Source: Halorubrum xinjiangense
GTDB lineage: Archaea > Halobacteriota > Halobacteria > Halobacteriales > Haloferacaceae
Length of the DNA: 64,000 bases
Direction of reading: 5' to 3'
Assembly: GCF_900102375.1 (NCBI RefSeq)
Contig: NZ_FNBO01000012.1
Span: 1 to 64,000 of the forward strand
Part shown: positions 9,632-17,944 of the stretch, in pieces
Numbering within the stretch: position 1 is the first letter of the stretch
How the letters are laid out: every line of letters starts with the position of its first letter
Translations under genes and position numbers: made by a program
Notes under the pieces: generated by a model
What the model was told of the DNA's origin: nothing
The model's input: only the letters and a program-made list of their open reading frames with translations
Databases searched by the model: none

Positions 9632-10163
9632 CTGTCCGTGTTGCCAGCGGTTCAGCCGAAGACGACTGGGCGGTCAGGTCGTCAATCGATGTCTGAATGG
9701 CCCAGAGCCGCTCCACCACCGCCCAGAGCGGATCAACGAGTTCAGTGTCCGACGTGTTGCTAGCGGCGGTCCAGACGTATTCTTCGGCCTCGGCGAACGC
9801 CGCTGCCGCCGCCTCGAGAGCCGCTTCGGTCGATTGCTGTGCGCGTGCGTCGGCTGACAGTCTATGGTGCGCTGGCCGTGTGCGGAACGCGTCTGCGTCG
9901 ACGACCTCGATCCATCCGTCATGTGTCACAGTCACGAATACATCGTCGTATCGAAACGAAAGAGCCCCCTCTTCAATACGCGTTGTCGAACTACCTGGAC
10001 CACCAAACAGCTGGTTGATCGTGTCGGGGTCAACGAATTCATCGAGACGTCGAAGCTTCTCCGCATCTGTGTTTTTAAATTCGGAGACAGCAGTGAATAC
10101 TGCGTCGAGTGTCGACTGAATAGCCGTCGGGTCAAAGCGAATTACTGACGATTTCGAGTTCAT
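9618..10163 (-). CDS. HalOD1-like output domain protein
   Basis: 181 residues. The first 90 residues (VIRFDPTAIQSTLDAVFTAVSEF, then RRLDEFVDPDTINQLF, then LSFRYDDVFVTVTHDGWIEVVDA) follow the pattern of the haloarchaeal HalOD1 output domain: helical first half, then a two-strand FxYxxxxVTV element. The remaining 90 residues form an alanine-rich helical tail. HalOD1 proteins are thought to be signal-output modules in haloarchaea, with no known enzymatic activity. The ATG at 10161-10163 was preferred over in-frame upstream starts because the domain starts there and an AT-rich TATA-like CTATTTATG lies about 20 nt upstream. The stop overlaps the kinase start (14 nt), implying a signal-transduction operon: kinase plus dedicated output protein. 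Confidence 0.65.
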   Translation of the reverse strand: MNSKSSVIRFDPTAIQSTLDAVFTAVSEFKNTDAEKLRRLDEFVDPDTINQLFGGPGSSTTRIEEGALSFRYDDVFVTVTHDGWIEVVDADAFRTRPAHHRLSADARAQQSTEAALEAAAAAFAEAEEYVWTAASNTSDTELVDPLWAVVERLWAIQTSIDDLTAQSSSAEPLATRTDDQS

Positions 10164-10385
10164 AGGTCTATTGACATACATAAATAGCCGATCAACATGT
10201 TTCGTTTCGCGGACCACTCCGGCTCTCACGGCCCATACCGGATATGTACGTGTGCGCGACTCTCGACGGACGTCCGCTCGCACACACCACGAGACAACTG
10301 CGACTATCGATCTGCTCGGCGTCGCCGTCAAGGCCGCGCGACTGGAGGTAGAAGCTGTCCTCGTCGCCGGAGCCCGGCTGTAAGC

Positions 10386-10537
10386 GAGAGCTCCGCTCTC
10401 CCCTAGTCAGTCGCCCTCCGCGTTGCTCCGGACGACTGACTCCCTCGCGCGTGCTGTCGCCGGCGCGACGCGCCGGCTTCCAAAGGGACCTTCGGTCCCT
10501 CGCGGCTCGACCGCAAGGCGGCCTCGCGGGCACGCGC
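10386..10537 (+). repeat. Stem-loop-rich intergenic repeat, partial copy (copy E)
   Basis: Non-coding, GC-rich. It contains a series of perfect hairpins: GAGAG-CTCCG-CTCTC (10386-10400), AGTCAGTCG-N19-CGACTGACT (10405-10441), a GCCGGCGCG/CGCGCCGGC stem (10459-10477) and AGGGACC-TTC-GGTCCCT (10484-10500). The motif ACTCCCTCGCGCGTGCTG after the second hairpin and the final GCACGCGCC match the 3' part of the copies at 28236-28491 and 51761-52053. The 5' modules of those copies are missing here. Confidence 0.6.
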
Positions 10538-10619
10538 CACCGCACGTTCGGGGAGTCAGTTCTATGGCGGTCCACCGTCGAGTGCGAAGCGATTAGTCGC
10601 CGCCGCCGCAAGGTTCGGT

Positions 10620-11867
10620 ATGGCTGACTTCGAGACCACGCCGGCGTTTCGCGGGCTGGAGAGTCGGGCGTCGGGACGCGTTCACGAGACCGCCGACGCG
10701 GCGGAAATCGACGCCGACGAGCGGGCGCGCGGCCTCGACCCCGTCTACGACTACGACGCGGTCGACCCGGACGACCTCTTCGACCCGGCGGCGCGAGGGG
10801 CGAGCGGCGACGCGCGGACGGCGCCCGCGACCGCGAGGGGCCACTGGCGCTTCGACGCGCTGTTACCCTTCCCGGCCGAGCGCGCGCTCACCGCGGGCGA
10901 GGGCGCCACGCCGCTCGTCGCCACCGAGCGGCTCGCCGACGAGTTAGACGTCGACGCGGTGTACGTCAAAGACGAGGGGCGCAACCCGACGGGGACCGTC
11001 CTCGACCGCGGCCTCTCGCTCGCCGTGACCGCGGTGGCGGGCCGGGCCGCGGACGGGGCGGACGTCGAGCCGCTCGTCTGCGCGAGCCCCGGCAACGCCG
11101 GGCAGTCGATGGCGGCGTACGCGGGCCGGGCTGACCTGCGCTCGTACGCGTTCGTCCCCTCGCGGTGCGCCTTCTCGAACAAGTCGATGACGAACGTCCA
11201 CGGCGGCGAGATGCGCGTGGTCGGCGGCCGCTTCCCGGACGCGGCCGACGCGGTCGACGAGCAGCTGGCGACCGACTACACCGACCTCGGCGAGTTCGCC
11301 ACGCCGTACCGCCACGAGGGCGCGAAGACGGTCGCGTTCGAGCTCGTCGCCGACCTGGGCGACGCCCCGGACGTCGTCGTCGTCCCGACCGGCTCCGGCG
11401 AGGTCGTCGCCGGGGTTTATAAGGGATTCTCGGAACTCGACCGGATCGGCGCGATAGACGGGACTCCGAAGGTCGTCGCCGCGCAGGCGTCCGGCTGCGC
11501 CCCGATCGCGGCCGCGGTCGAACGCGGCCTCGACGAGCCGGAGCCGTGGTCGACCCCGGACACCATCTGCGGCGAACTGGAGATCCCGGACCCAGCCGGC
11601 GGCGCCGCGGCCGTCGAGGCAGTCACCGAGAGCGGCGGGACCGCGGTCGGCGTCGACGACGACGAGATTCTCGCCAGCGCGGTCGCCGTGGCCCAAAACG
11701 AGGTCGTCGAGATGGGCGCGGCGGGCGGCGCGGCCCCCGCCGGCGCGTGGGCGCTCGCGGAGGACGACTTCTTCGACGGCGACGAGACCGTCGTGTTGCT
11801 CAACAGCGACGCCGGGCTGAAGACCCCGGACATCCTGCGCAGCCACCTGATGGGCCAGGGTATTTAA
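10620..11867 (+). CDS. Threonine-synthase-like protein lacking the PLP lysine
   Basis: 415 residues, with the fold-type II PLP layout of threonine synthase. An N-terminal segment is followed by GEGATPLV (93-100), VYVKDEGRNPTGTVLDRG (114-131), SPGNAGQSMAAYAGRA (phosphate/substrate loop), VPTGSGEVVAGVYKG, and a C-terminal LLNSDAGLKTPDIL. In true threonine synthases the segment reads NPTGSFKDR and the Lys forms the Schiff base with PLP; here it is Leu128 (codon 11001-11003). Everything around it is conserved and the frame is open, so this looks like a settled paralogue and not a decaying gene. It may be non-catalytic, use PLP differently, or bind an amino acid. It should not be assumed to make threonine. 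It converges on btuF. Confidence 0.7.
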   Translation: MADFETTPAFRGLESRASGRVHETADAAEIDADERARGLDPVYDYDAVDPDDLFDPAARGASGDARTAPATARGHWRFDALLPFPAERALTAGEGATPLVATERLADELDVDAVYVKDEGRNPTGTVLDRGLSLAVTAVAGRAADGADVEPLVCASPGNAGQSMAAYAGRADLRSYAFVPSRCAFSNKSMTNVHGGEMRVVGGRFPDAADAVDEQLATDYTDLGEFATPYRHEGAKTVAFELVADLGDAPDVVVVPTGSGEVVAGVYKGFSELDRIGAIDGTPKVVAAQASGCAPIAAAVERGLDEPEPWSTPDTICGELEIPDPAGGAAAVEAVTESGGTAVGVDDDEILASAVAVAQNEVVEMGAAGGAAPAGAWALAEDDFFDGDETVVLLNSDAGLKTPDILRSHLMGQGI

Positions 11868-11898
11868 AAGGAAACCGCCGGTTCGGACCGAATCCGAT

Positions 11899-13047
11899 TC
11901 AGTCGCGCCGCGCGAGCAGCCCGGTCGCGAGCAGCGCGAGCGCGGCCGCGACGACGCCGAAGCCGGGCGACTCCGCGCCCGTGTCTCCGGCACTCTCCTC
12001 TTCGTCCGTCTCGTTCCCGTCATCGCCGTCCGTCGGCTCGCTCCCCTCCTCCTGAAGCTCGACCACCGCGTTCGAGAGCGTGTCCGTCGACTCGATCACG
12101 CTGCGCGGCGCCGGCTGGTTGAGGTAGTTCACGTTCATCACCACGTAGCTGCCCTCGGCGCCCGCGGTCGTGCTGGCGTACGGCTCCTGCTCGAGGATGG
12201 CGGCCTCGGGGTCGGTGACGATGATCAGTTCGGGGTCCGTCTCCAATATCACCTCGTCGGAGAGCTGCGGGTACGCCTCGTACTCCGAGGCGACGTTGTC
12301 CGTCCCGCTCGCGGTCATGATCGAGTCGATGAACGTGTTGTTCGCGGCGACGTAGCCGCCGCCGAGCGGGTACAGCGCGGCGGGGCGGTCGAGGTCGGCG
12401 GTCCGCTCCTCTGCGGTCTCGACCGCGTCGTACATCTCCTCGTTGGTCTCGCTCGCGGCGTCGCACGCGCCGACGAGCCGGCCGATCGTCTCCGTCTTCT
12501 CCGCGATGTCCTCGATGGAGGTCGCCGCCGGGAAGTGGTAGACGGTCAGCCCCTGCTCGCGGAGCGGCTCGACGTCCGCCGCCGAGGAGTTCGGCGCCAG
12601 CACGAGATCGGGCTCTGTGTCGACGACGCGCTCGACGCTCGCGCCGAACTCGGCGGAGACGTTCGCGCGCTCTTCGGCCCCGTCGAGGTAGAACGCGAAC
12701 TGGCTCACGCCGACGACGCGGTCCTGCTCGCCGAGCTCCCACAGCGTCTGCGCGGCCGACGGATTGAGCGTCGTGATCCGCTCGGGACGCTCCTCAAGCG
12801 TCACCGTCTCCCCGGTGGCGTCGGTCTCGTTGAACGGGAACCCGCAGGCCCCGTCGGTCTGTGCGGGACCGCTTCCCGTTCCGCTCGCGGCCCCGACTGC
12901 CGGCCCCGCCTCCGCGTTCGGCTGCGCGCCCGCAGTCGGTCCGTCCGTCGATATCGTCGGCTGTGCGCCCGCAGCCGTCCCGGCGACGCCGCCGATCAGG
13001 GCGGTCGTCACCAGCAGGGCCATCGCGATCGCGAAGCTGTTTCGCAT
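11899..13047 (-). CDS. btuF: Cobalamin ABC transporter substrate-binding protein, PGF-CTERM anchored
   Basis: 382 residues. Signal peptide at 1-28 (MRNSFAIAMALLVTTALIGG, then an Ala-rich cleavage region), a low-complexity linker, and then a helical-backbone periplasmic-binding domain beginning TLEERPERITTLNPSAAQTLWELG, with the two lobes typical of BtuF/FhuD-type binders. The Thr/Asp/Glu-rich stalk after residue 340 leads to SPGFGVVAAALALLATGLL-RRD, a PGF-CTERM sorting signal that archaeosortase uses to anchor proteins to lipid at the cell surface. It is divergent from btuC-btuD, and the intergenic TATA sequence serves this gene at leaderless spacing. The gene context supports a vitamin B12/corrinoid role over iron siderophores, but the ligand is inferred. 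Confidence 0.82.
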   Translation of the reverse strand: MRNSFAIAMALLVTTALIGGVAGTAAGAQPTISTDGPTAGAQPNAEAGPAVGAASGTGSGPAQTDGACGFPFNETDATGETVTLEERPERITTLNPSAAQTLWELGEQDRVVGVSQFAFYLDGAEERANVSAEFGASVERVVDTEPDLVLAPNSSAADVEPLREQGLTVYHFPAATSIEDIAEKTETIGRLVGACDAASETNEEMYDAVETAEERTADLDRPAALYPLGGGYVAANNTFIDSIMTASGTDNVASEYEAYPQLSDEVILETDPELIIVTDPEAAILEQEPYASTTAGAEGSYVVMNVNYLNQPAPRSVIESTDTLSNAVVELQEEGSEPTDGDDGNETDEEESAGDTGAESPGFGVVAAALALLATGLLARRD

Positions 13048-13066
13048 CGGATCGACGACCGGCCTC

Positions 13067-13082
13067 GTCCAATAAGTATTTA
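13067..13082 (-). promoter_or_regulatory. TATA region of the btuF/btuC divergent promoter
   Basis: AATAAGTATTTA at 13071-13082 lies 28 nt from the btuF ATG (13047), ideal for a leaderless transcript on the minus strand. On the plus strand the same AT-rich patch is about 35 nt from the btuC ATG (13110), which has a short GGAG (13101-13104) as SD. The 62-bp gap leaves little room for separate operators, so the two arms of the transporter are probably controlled together. Confidence 0.5.
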
Positions 13083-13109
13083 CCTACTACAAGTTGTGTT
13101 GGAGAACGT

Positions 13110-14276
13110 ATGCGACCGTGGGTCCGCTCGGCGGCGTGGTCAGCGGCGGTAGCCGCGCTGCTGGCGGTCGTCGTCGTCGGCAGCGCCGCGATCGGGCCGG
13201 TCCGGATCCCTCCGGAGACCGTGGTGAAGTCGGTGTTGAACGCGCTTTCCGTTCCCGCCGGGATCGAGACGAGCGCGAGCGGCGTCGGCCCCCTGTCGGT
13301 CCCCGGCGTCGGCCCGCTCACGCTGCCCGGCGTCGACCTCGCGTTCGCGTCGCCGTTCGCGTTCCCCGTCGACTCCGTCCACCAGCGGATCGTCGTCGGC
13401 GTGCGGCTCCCCCGCATCCTACTGGCCGCGCTCGTCGGGTTCGCGCTCGCCGCCGCCGGCACGGTGATGCAGGGCTTCTTCCGTAACCCGATGGCGGACC
13501 CGTCGATCATCGGCGTCTCCTCCGGGGCGGCGGTCGGGGCGGTGGCGTTCATCGTCTTCCCCGCCGCGCTCTCGGCGACCCTCGCGCTCCCGCTCGTCGG
13601 CCCCGTCGAGGTCGGCCTCTCTCGCGGGGCGGGGACCAGTCTCTTCGCGTTCGTCGGCGCGCTCGTCGCGGCCTTCGGCGTGTACGCCATCGCGACGCGG
13701 GGCGGTCGGACCCCCGTCGCCACCCTCCTCCTCGCCGGCGTCGCGGTCCAAACGTTCCTCGGCGCGGTCGTCTCCTACCTCCAGCTCCAAGCCGGCGAGT
13801 CGCTCCGGCAGATCGTCGCGTGGCTGATGGGCCACCTCTCGGGCGCCGCGTGGAGCGAGGTCGCCGTCACCGCCGCCGTCGTGCCGCCGCTTTTCGCCGT
13901 GCTGCTCGCGTACGCCCGCGACCTCAACGTCCTCCTGCTCGGCGAAGAGGAGGCCCGCGGGCTGGGCATCGCGGTCGAGCGCACCAAGCGCGTGCTGCTC
14001 GCCGCCTCGGCGCTCATCACGGCCGCCGGCGTCGCGTTCGCCGGCGTGATCGGGTTCGTCGGGCTCATCGTCCCGCACATGCTCCGGCTCGTCGTCGGCC
14101 CCGACCACCGGGTGCTGCTCCCGACCGCGGCGCTCGCCGGCGGCACGTTCCTCGTCGCGGCCGACACGCTCGCGCGCTCGGCGGCGGCGGAGTATCCGGT
14201 CGGTATCGTCACCGCCGCGGTCGGCGCGCCCTTCTTTGTCTACCTGCTCGTGACGCGGGAGGTGACGGAGCTGTGA
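13110..14276 (+). CDS. btuC: Cobalamin ABC transporter permease (FecCD/BtuC family)
   Basis: 388 residues with about ten hydrophobic segments. Family motifs are visible: RLPRILLAALVGFALAAAGT, GFFRNPMADPSIIGVSSGAA, the EAA-like loop LGEEEARGLGIAVERTKR that docks on the ATPase, and FVGLIVPHMLRLVVGPDH-R. A 50-residue insertion after the first membrane segment (Gly/Pro-rich, 40-90) is longer than in bacterial BtuC. The start at ATG 13110 gives the first membrane helix immediately (RSAAWSAAVAALLAVVVV). The stop overlaps the GTG of btuD by 4 nt (GTGA). Together with BtuF and BtuD it forms a corrinoid importer in the cytoplasmic membrane. Confidence 0.85.
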   Translation: MRPWVRSAAWSAAVAALLAVVVVGSAAIGPVRIPPETVVKSVLNALSVPAGIETSASGVGPLSVPGVGPLTLPGVDLAFASPFAFPVDSVHQRIVVGVRLPRILLAALVGFALAAAGTVMQGFFRNPMADPSIIGVSSGAAVGAVAFIVFPAALSATLALPLVGPVEVGLSRGAGTSLFAFVGALVAAFGVYAIATRGGRTPVATLLLAGVAVQTFLGAVVSYLQLQAGESLRQIVAWLMGHLSGAAWSEVAVTAAVVPPLFAVLLAYARDLNVLLLGEEEARGLGIAVERTKRVLLAASALITAAGVAFAGVIGFVGLIVPHMLRLVVGPDHRVLLPTAALAGGTFLVAADTLARSAAAEYPVGIVTAAVGAPFFVYLLVTREVTEL

Positions 14277-15556
14277 GCGCGGACAGCCCCGTATCGCTCC
14301 CCGACACGGCGCTCTCGCTCGGCGACGCGCCGCTGCTGTCGGCGTCGGACGTGGCCGTCTCGTTCGGCGACCTCGACGTCGTCTCCGGCGTCGACCTCCG
14401 CGTCGAGCCCGGCTCGCTCGTCGGCCTCGTCGGCCCGAACGGCGCCGGGAAGACCACGGTGTTGCGCGCGGTGACCGGCGCGGTCGAACCGGACGCGGGG
14501 ACCGTCGAGATCGGCGGCGACCCGGCCTCGTCGCTGTCGGCCAAGGCGGTCGGGCGCCGCGTCGCGAGCGTCCCGCAGACGACGAACCTCGCGTTCGACT
14601 TCCGCGTGCGCCACGTCGTCGAGATGGGGCGGACGCCGCACCTCGGCCGCTTCGACGCGCACGGCGTCGAAGACGACGCCGCGGTCGACGCCGCGATGGC
14701 GGCCGCCGACGTCGACCGGTTCGACGACCGGTCGATCACCGCGGTCTCGGGCGGCGAACGCCAGCGCGTGCTGCTCGCGCGGGCCTTAGCGCAGGCGGCC
14801 CCGCTCCTCCTCCTCGACGAGCCGACCGCCAGCCTCGACGTGAACCACGCGGTCGAGACGCTCGAACTGGTCCGCGCGTTCGTCGACGACGGCGACCGCG
14901 GGGCGATCGCCGCGATCCACGACCTCGACGCGGCCGCGCGCTACTGCGACGAGGTCGTCGTCCTCGCGAACGGCGGGGTCCGAGCGGCCGGGCCGCCCGA
15001 ATCGGTGCTGTCGGCGTCGGCCGTCGGCGCCGCCTTCGACGCGGAGGCGTTCGTCGGCCGCAACCCGGCGACCGGGACGCCCGCGGTGACGGCGTTCCCG
15101 CACAGCGACGTCGAGAGTCGGCGCGTCCACGTGGTCGGCACGGGGCGCCCCGCCGCGCGCGTCGTCGCCCGACTGGCCGCCGCGGGCCACGAGCCCTCGG
15201 TCGGCGTGGTCCCCGCGGGCGACGCGGCCGCCGGCGCCGCCGCTGACGCGGGCGCGACCGCCGTGACGGCGCCGCCGTTCGAGGGGCCCGCCGAGGCGAC
15301 GATCGCGGCTGCGCGCGACCTTGCGGCCGACGCGGATGCGACGCTCGCGGTCGGCGTCGAGCGTTCGGGGGACGGCGCGAACGACCCGACCGGGAGCGAC
15401 CCGACCGGGAGCGGCCCGACCGTGAACGGCCCGCCCGCGAACGGCCCGAACGCCGAGGTCGCGGCGGCCGCGGACGACGTCGTTCCGGTCGCCGTGGACG
15501 TCGGTGACGAGGAACTGCTCGACGCGGTCGCGGACGCCGCTGCCGAGAAGGAGTGA
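14273..15556 (+). CDS. btuD: Cobalamin ABC transporter ATP-binding protein with C-terminal extension
   Basis: 427 residues starting at a GTG that overlaps the btuC stop. The ABC domain (about 20-260) has Walker A GPNGAGKTT, signature VSGGERQRVLLARAL, Walker B LLLLDEPTASLDV and the H-loop IHDLD. It is followed by an extension of about 160 residues: a small alpha/beta unit (VESRRVHVVGTGRPAARVV), a low-complexity stretch in which GPT/GPPANGPN-type units repeat (nucleotides 15376-15450), and a second short alpha/beta piece. The extension could be a regulatory or substrate-sensing domain; its function is unknown. Most BtuD proteins stop near 260 residues. Confidence 0.85.
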   Translation: MSADSPVSLPDTALSLGDAPLLSASDVAVSFGDLDVVSGVDLRVEPGSLVGLVGPNGAGKTTVLRAVTGAVEPDAGTVEIGGDPASSLSAKAVGRRVASVPQTTNLAFDFRVRHVVEMGRTPHLGRFDAHGVEDDAAVDAAMAAADVDRFDDRSITAVSGGERQRVLLARALAQAAPLLLLDEPTASLDVNHAVETLELVRAFVDDGDRGAIAAIHDLDAAARYCDEVVVLANGGVRAAGPPESVLSASAVGAAFDAEAFVGRNPATGTPAVTAFPHSDVESRRVHVVGTGRPAARVVARLAAAGHEPSVGVVPAGDAAAGAAADAGATAVTAPPFEGPAEATIAAARDLAADADATLAVGVERSGDGANDPTGSDPTGSGPTVNGPPANGPNAEVAAAADDVVPVAVDVGDEELLDAVADAAAEKE

Positions 15557-15620
15557 TCCCGATTTCCGCCGCCGCCCGCGAAGCGTCACCGTTTATTCGC
15601 TCGCCCGCGTCCCCCCGACG

Positions 15621-16616
15621 ATGAGCGTTCCCTGCGTCGCCGTCGACCGCGAGCGCGGCGAGACCGTCCGGAGCCGGCTCGCCGACGCCGACGCTCTCGA
15701 CGGCGACCACCGGATCGCGGTCGAGGACGACACGATCTACATCCCCGTGTCCGGTCGCGACCGGGTGCCCGCCGACCTCGCCCACCGGATCGTCGAGCGC
15801 GATCCGGAGCGACGGGACCGACCGACGGCGCCCGCGGAGATCCTCGGCTACGAGCCCTCCTTGGAGCGACTGGGCGACATCGTCATCGTCGACGAGGACG
15901 ACGACGAGCGCGCCCGCGAGATCGCGTCGGCCGTGATGGACTCCGACATCCCCTGCGAGACGGTCCTCAACCGCGCGTCGCCGATCGAGGGCGAACTGCG
16001 AGTCCGGCGGTGGGACGTGCTGGCCGGGGACGGCACGGAGACGGTCCACCGCGAGTACGGCCACGAGTTCGCGCTCGACGTGGCCGAGGTGTACTTCTCG
16101 CCGCGGCTCGCGACGGAGCGCCACCGCGTGATCGAGCAGGTCGAATCCGGGGAGTCGGCGGTCGACATGTTCGCCGGCGTTGGGCCGTACGCGGTGCCGA
16201 TGGCGTCCCGCGGCGCCGACGTGGTCGCGTGCGACCTCAACGAGCGCGCCGTCGAGTTCCTCCGCGAGAACGCCGCGCGAAACGGGGTCGCAGCGAGCGT
16301 GACCGCGGTCACGGGCGACGTGCGGGAGCTCGCCGACGAGTACGCCGACACGGCCGACCGCCTCGTGATGAACCTCCCGCACTCCGCGGACGAGTTCCTC
16401 GACACGGCGGTCGCGCTCGCTGGCGACGACTGCGTCGTCCACTACTACGACATCCAACACGAGGACGACCCGTTCGGCCCGGGGCGCCGCGCGATCGAGG
16501 CGGCCGCGGGCGACGCCTACGCGGTCGACGTCGAGACCGAGCGCGTCGTCAGGTCGTACGCCCCCCACGAGTACAACGTCTGTCTCGACGTGCGCCTGAC
16601 GCGTGCCGGCGACTGA
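15621..16616 (+). CDS. tRNA (guanine-N1)-methyltransferase, Trm5 family
   Basis: 331 residues. Archaeal Trm5-type: an N-terminal D1-like region (1-110), then a linking domain with REYGHEFALDVAEVYFSPRLATER, the Rossmann SAM site DMFAGVGPYAVPMASRGA, the acidic ribose contact CDLNERAVEFL, and the catalytic loop MNLPHSADEFL (a Trm5 NLP-type motif). Trm5 methylates G37 of tRNA to suppress frameshifting. ATG 15621 was chosen over an in-frame upstream extension running through the end of btuD. Which Trm5 subtype it is cannot be told. It lies 65 nt after btuD on the same strand but need not be in the operon. Confidence 0.85.
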   Translation: MSVPCVAVDRERGETVRSRLADADALDGDHRIAVEDDTIYIPVSGRDRVPADLAHRIVERDPERRDRPTAPAEILGYEPSLERLGDIVIVDEDDDERAREIASAVMDSDIPCETVLNRASPIEGELRVRRWDVLAGDGTETVHREYGHEFALDVAEVYFSPRLATERHRVIEQVESGESAVDMFAGVGPYAVPMASRGADVVACDLNERAVEFLRENAARNGVAASVTAVTGDVRELADEYADTADRLVMNLPHSADEFLDTAVALAGDDCVVHYYDIQHEDDPFGPGRRAIEAAAGDAYAVDVETERVVRSYAPHEYNVCLDVRLTRAGD

Positions 16617-16701
16617 CCCGGTCGCGACGCGCCGCCTCGGAACACCGGCACGACATGTCAGGGTGTCCGTTTATGAGTGTTACTCTCTAACATGTGTTCG
16701 C

Positions 16702-16923
16702 ATGAGCGACGCCGCAGACTCCGAGGAGCGCATCGACGAGACGACCACCTGGCCGGAGCTTGCGATCGGGCTGTACGACCGACTCACTGGCCGGAACGCC
16801 GAGATCCACTACCAGTTCGAAGAGATGACCGTCGAGGTGCCGAGCGGCACGGGCGACGACGCCGAGCACGCCGAGTGGCGCGTCGACGGCGGCGTTCGGA
16901 TCACGACGCGTGAGCGGGACTGA
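16702..16923 (+). CDS. Small acidic haloarchaeal protein, unknown function
   Basis: 73 residues, highly acidic, with a likely short helix (WPELAIGLYDRLTG) and beta strands (AEIHYQFEEMTVEVP, HAEWRVDGGVRIT). I do not recognise the family. ATG 16702 begins at the acidic start MSDAADSEERID; an upstream extension is basic and unlike haloarchaeal protein. The last 14 nt overlap the GTG start of the next gene, so the two are probably translated together. Confidence 0.6.
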   Translation: MSDAADSEERIDETTTWPELAIGLYDRLTGRNAEIHYQFEEMTVEVPSGTGDDAEHAEWRVDGGVRITTRERD

Positions 16924-17299
16924 CTCGCGGGACGCCCTCTCGGTCGCGACCGACGACCTGACCCTCTCGGTCGACGGGGTCGACGCCGCGGTCCACGCGA
17001 CGGACCGGCGGCTGTTCGTCGAGGTCGAGCGCGTCGGCGACGCCCTCCGAGTCGCTCGGCGGCTGCCGGGCGAGTCGGTCTCGAACCGCGCGGTTGCGGA
17101 GCTGGTGCGCGCGGGGCTCACCGCCGAGATCAGGGTCCAAGGGCGGACGGTTGCGGTCGCGGGGGCGGACGCGCGACCCGGCCCGCTCGCGCACCGTCTC
17201 GGCGTCGCGCCCGCGGAACTGCGGCTCGCGGGAGTCGTCGGCGCGGGCTACGGCGGCCTCTCCGCGACGGTCCGTCGAGCCCGGCGGCTGTTCGCGTAG
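16910..17299 (+). CDS. Conserved-looking haloarchaeal protein, unknown function
   Basis: 129 residues from a GTG that overlaps the preceding gene by 14 nt. It is mixed alpha/beta: LTLSVDGVDAAVHATDRRLFVEVE (strands), RRLPGESVSNRAVAELVRAG (helix) and TAEIRVQGRTVAVAGADARP (strands). There are no catalytic motifs, cysteines or membrane segments. The coupled translation with the 73-residue neighbour suggests that the two proteins work together; nothing more can be said. Confidence 0.55.
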   Translation: MSGTDSRDALSVATDDLTLSVDGVDAAVHATDRRLFVEVERVGDALRVARRLPGESVSNRAVAELVRAGLTAEIRVQGRTVAVAGADARPGPLAHRLGVAPAELRLAGVVGAGYGGLSATVRRARRLFA

Positions 17300-17867
17300 C
17301 GTCGGGCGGCGAGGAGCGCAGCGGCGCCGCTCGCGAGGAGCGGTCCGGACAGCGAAAAGGCCGCGGCGCCCCGAGGGGGGTGGGGCGGCGCGGCCGGGGC
17401 CCGTCACATGACAAGCGGTCGCGGCGTTGGTCGTCGGACCAGAGGCGATTTTGCGCTTGGCGCGTCGGCGACGCGTTTCACACGGTAGCCGCGACGGAAC
17501 GCTATTGGGGATGACGGCCGCGCCGAGGCGCCGTGGGGTTGACGGCCGGCGAGGCTATCGTCGCCCGGTACGGGCTTCGACCGGGCACGCACCGCCGAGG
17601 GATTCGATCCCCGCCGTCTCGGCACGCGGGCGGTGTTATCACATCTAGATTGAGGTTCGAACGCGTATTTAGTCTTTTTCCTTATACACTTGTATTGTGT
17701 TCCGTTTTCTTGTGTGTATCTGAATAGAATACGTGGGTATTCGGTACGTGCGTCCGGTTACTATCGGTGTAATTTGCCGGTTCCAGCGCGCCATTCGGCG
17801 CGTCGGATCGCCGTCCCGTCCCCGTTTCGGAACCCTTATTTTTCCGTCCGGGAATTGAAGCATGCGT
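17300..17867 (+). other. Gene-free interval before tRNA-Thr
   Basis: There is no credible gene. The first half is ordinary GC-rich DNA; short open frames here are basic and Arg-rich, unlike real halophile proteins. From about 17640 to 17760 the composition turns sharply AT-rich (for example CGTATTTAGTCTTTTTCC around 17661). This is an island unlike its surroundings, next to a tRNA gene whose 3' end is partially duplicated. That fits the remains of integrated DNA, but no gene survives. Confidence 0.5.
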
Positions 17868-17940
17868 GCCGGAGTAGCTCAGCTGGCAGAGCGATTCCTT
17901 CGTAAGGAATAGGTCGAGGGTTCAAATCCCTCCTCCGGCT
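17868..17940 (+). tRNA. tRNA-Thr (anticodon CGT)
   Basis: 73 nt. The acceptor GCCGGAG pairs with CTCCGGC, discriminator T. The D-arm is GCTCAGCTGGCAGAGC. The anticodon stem ATTCC/GGAAT encloses the loop TTCGTAA (anticodon CGT, reading ACG). The T-arm is GAGGG-TTCAAAT-CCCTC. There is no intron and CCA is not encoded. CTTATTTTTCC about 30 nt upstream can serve as TATA box. The 3' half is echoed downstream (see 17945-18041). Confidence 0.95.
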
Positions 17941-17944
17941 TCCT

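Noticed and set aside
10386-10537. Rho-independent-type terminators of the HalOD1 or threonine-synthase-like gene
   Set aside because: The hairpins are not followed by T runs, and they lie upstream of both genes. Membership in the dispersed repeat family explains them better.
13048-13109. Cobalamin riboswitch between btuF and btuC
   Set aside because: The gap is only 62 bp and has no B12-box-like sequence; archaeal control of btu genes is likely to be by protein.
14736-16568. A 610-codon open frame on the minus strand opposite btuD and trm5
   Set aside because: The product is Arg/Pro-rich and basic with no domain pattern, whereas both plus-strand genes have full family motifs. Long mirror frames are usual in GC-rich halophile DNA.
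17427-17648. Small frames in the gap before tRNA-Thr
   Set aside because: Products are Arg-rich and not halophile-like, with no RBS or TATA box at the right distance.
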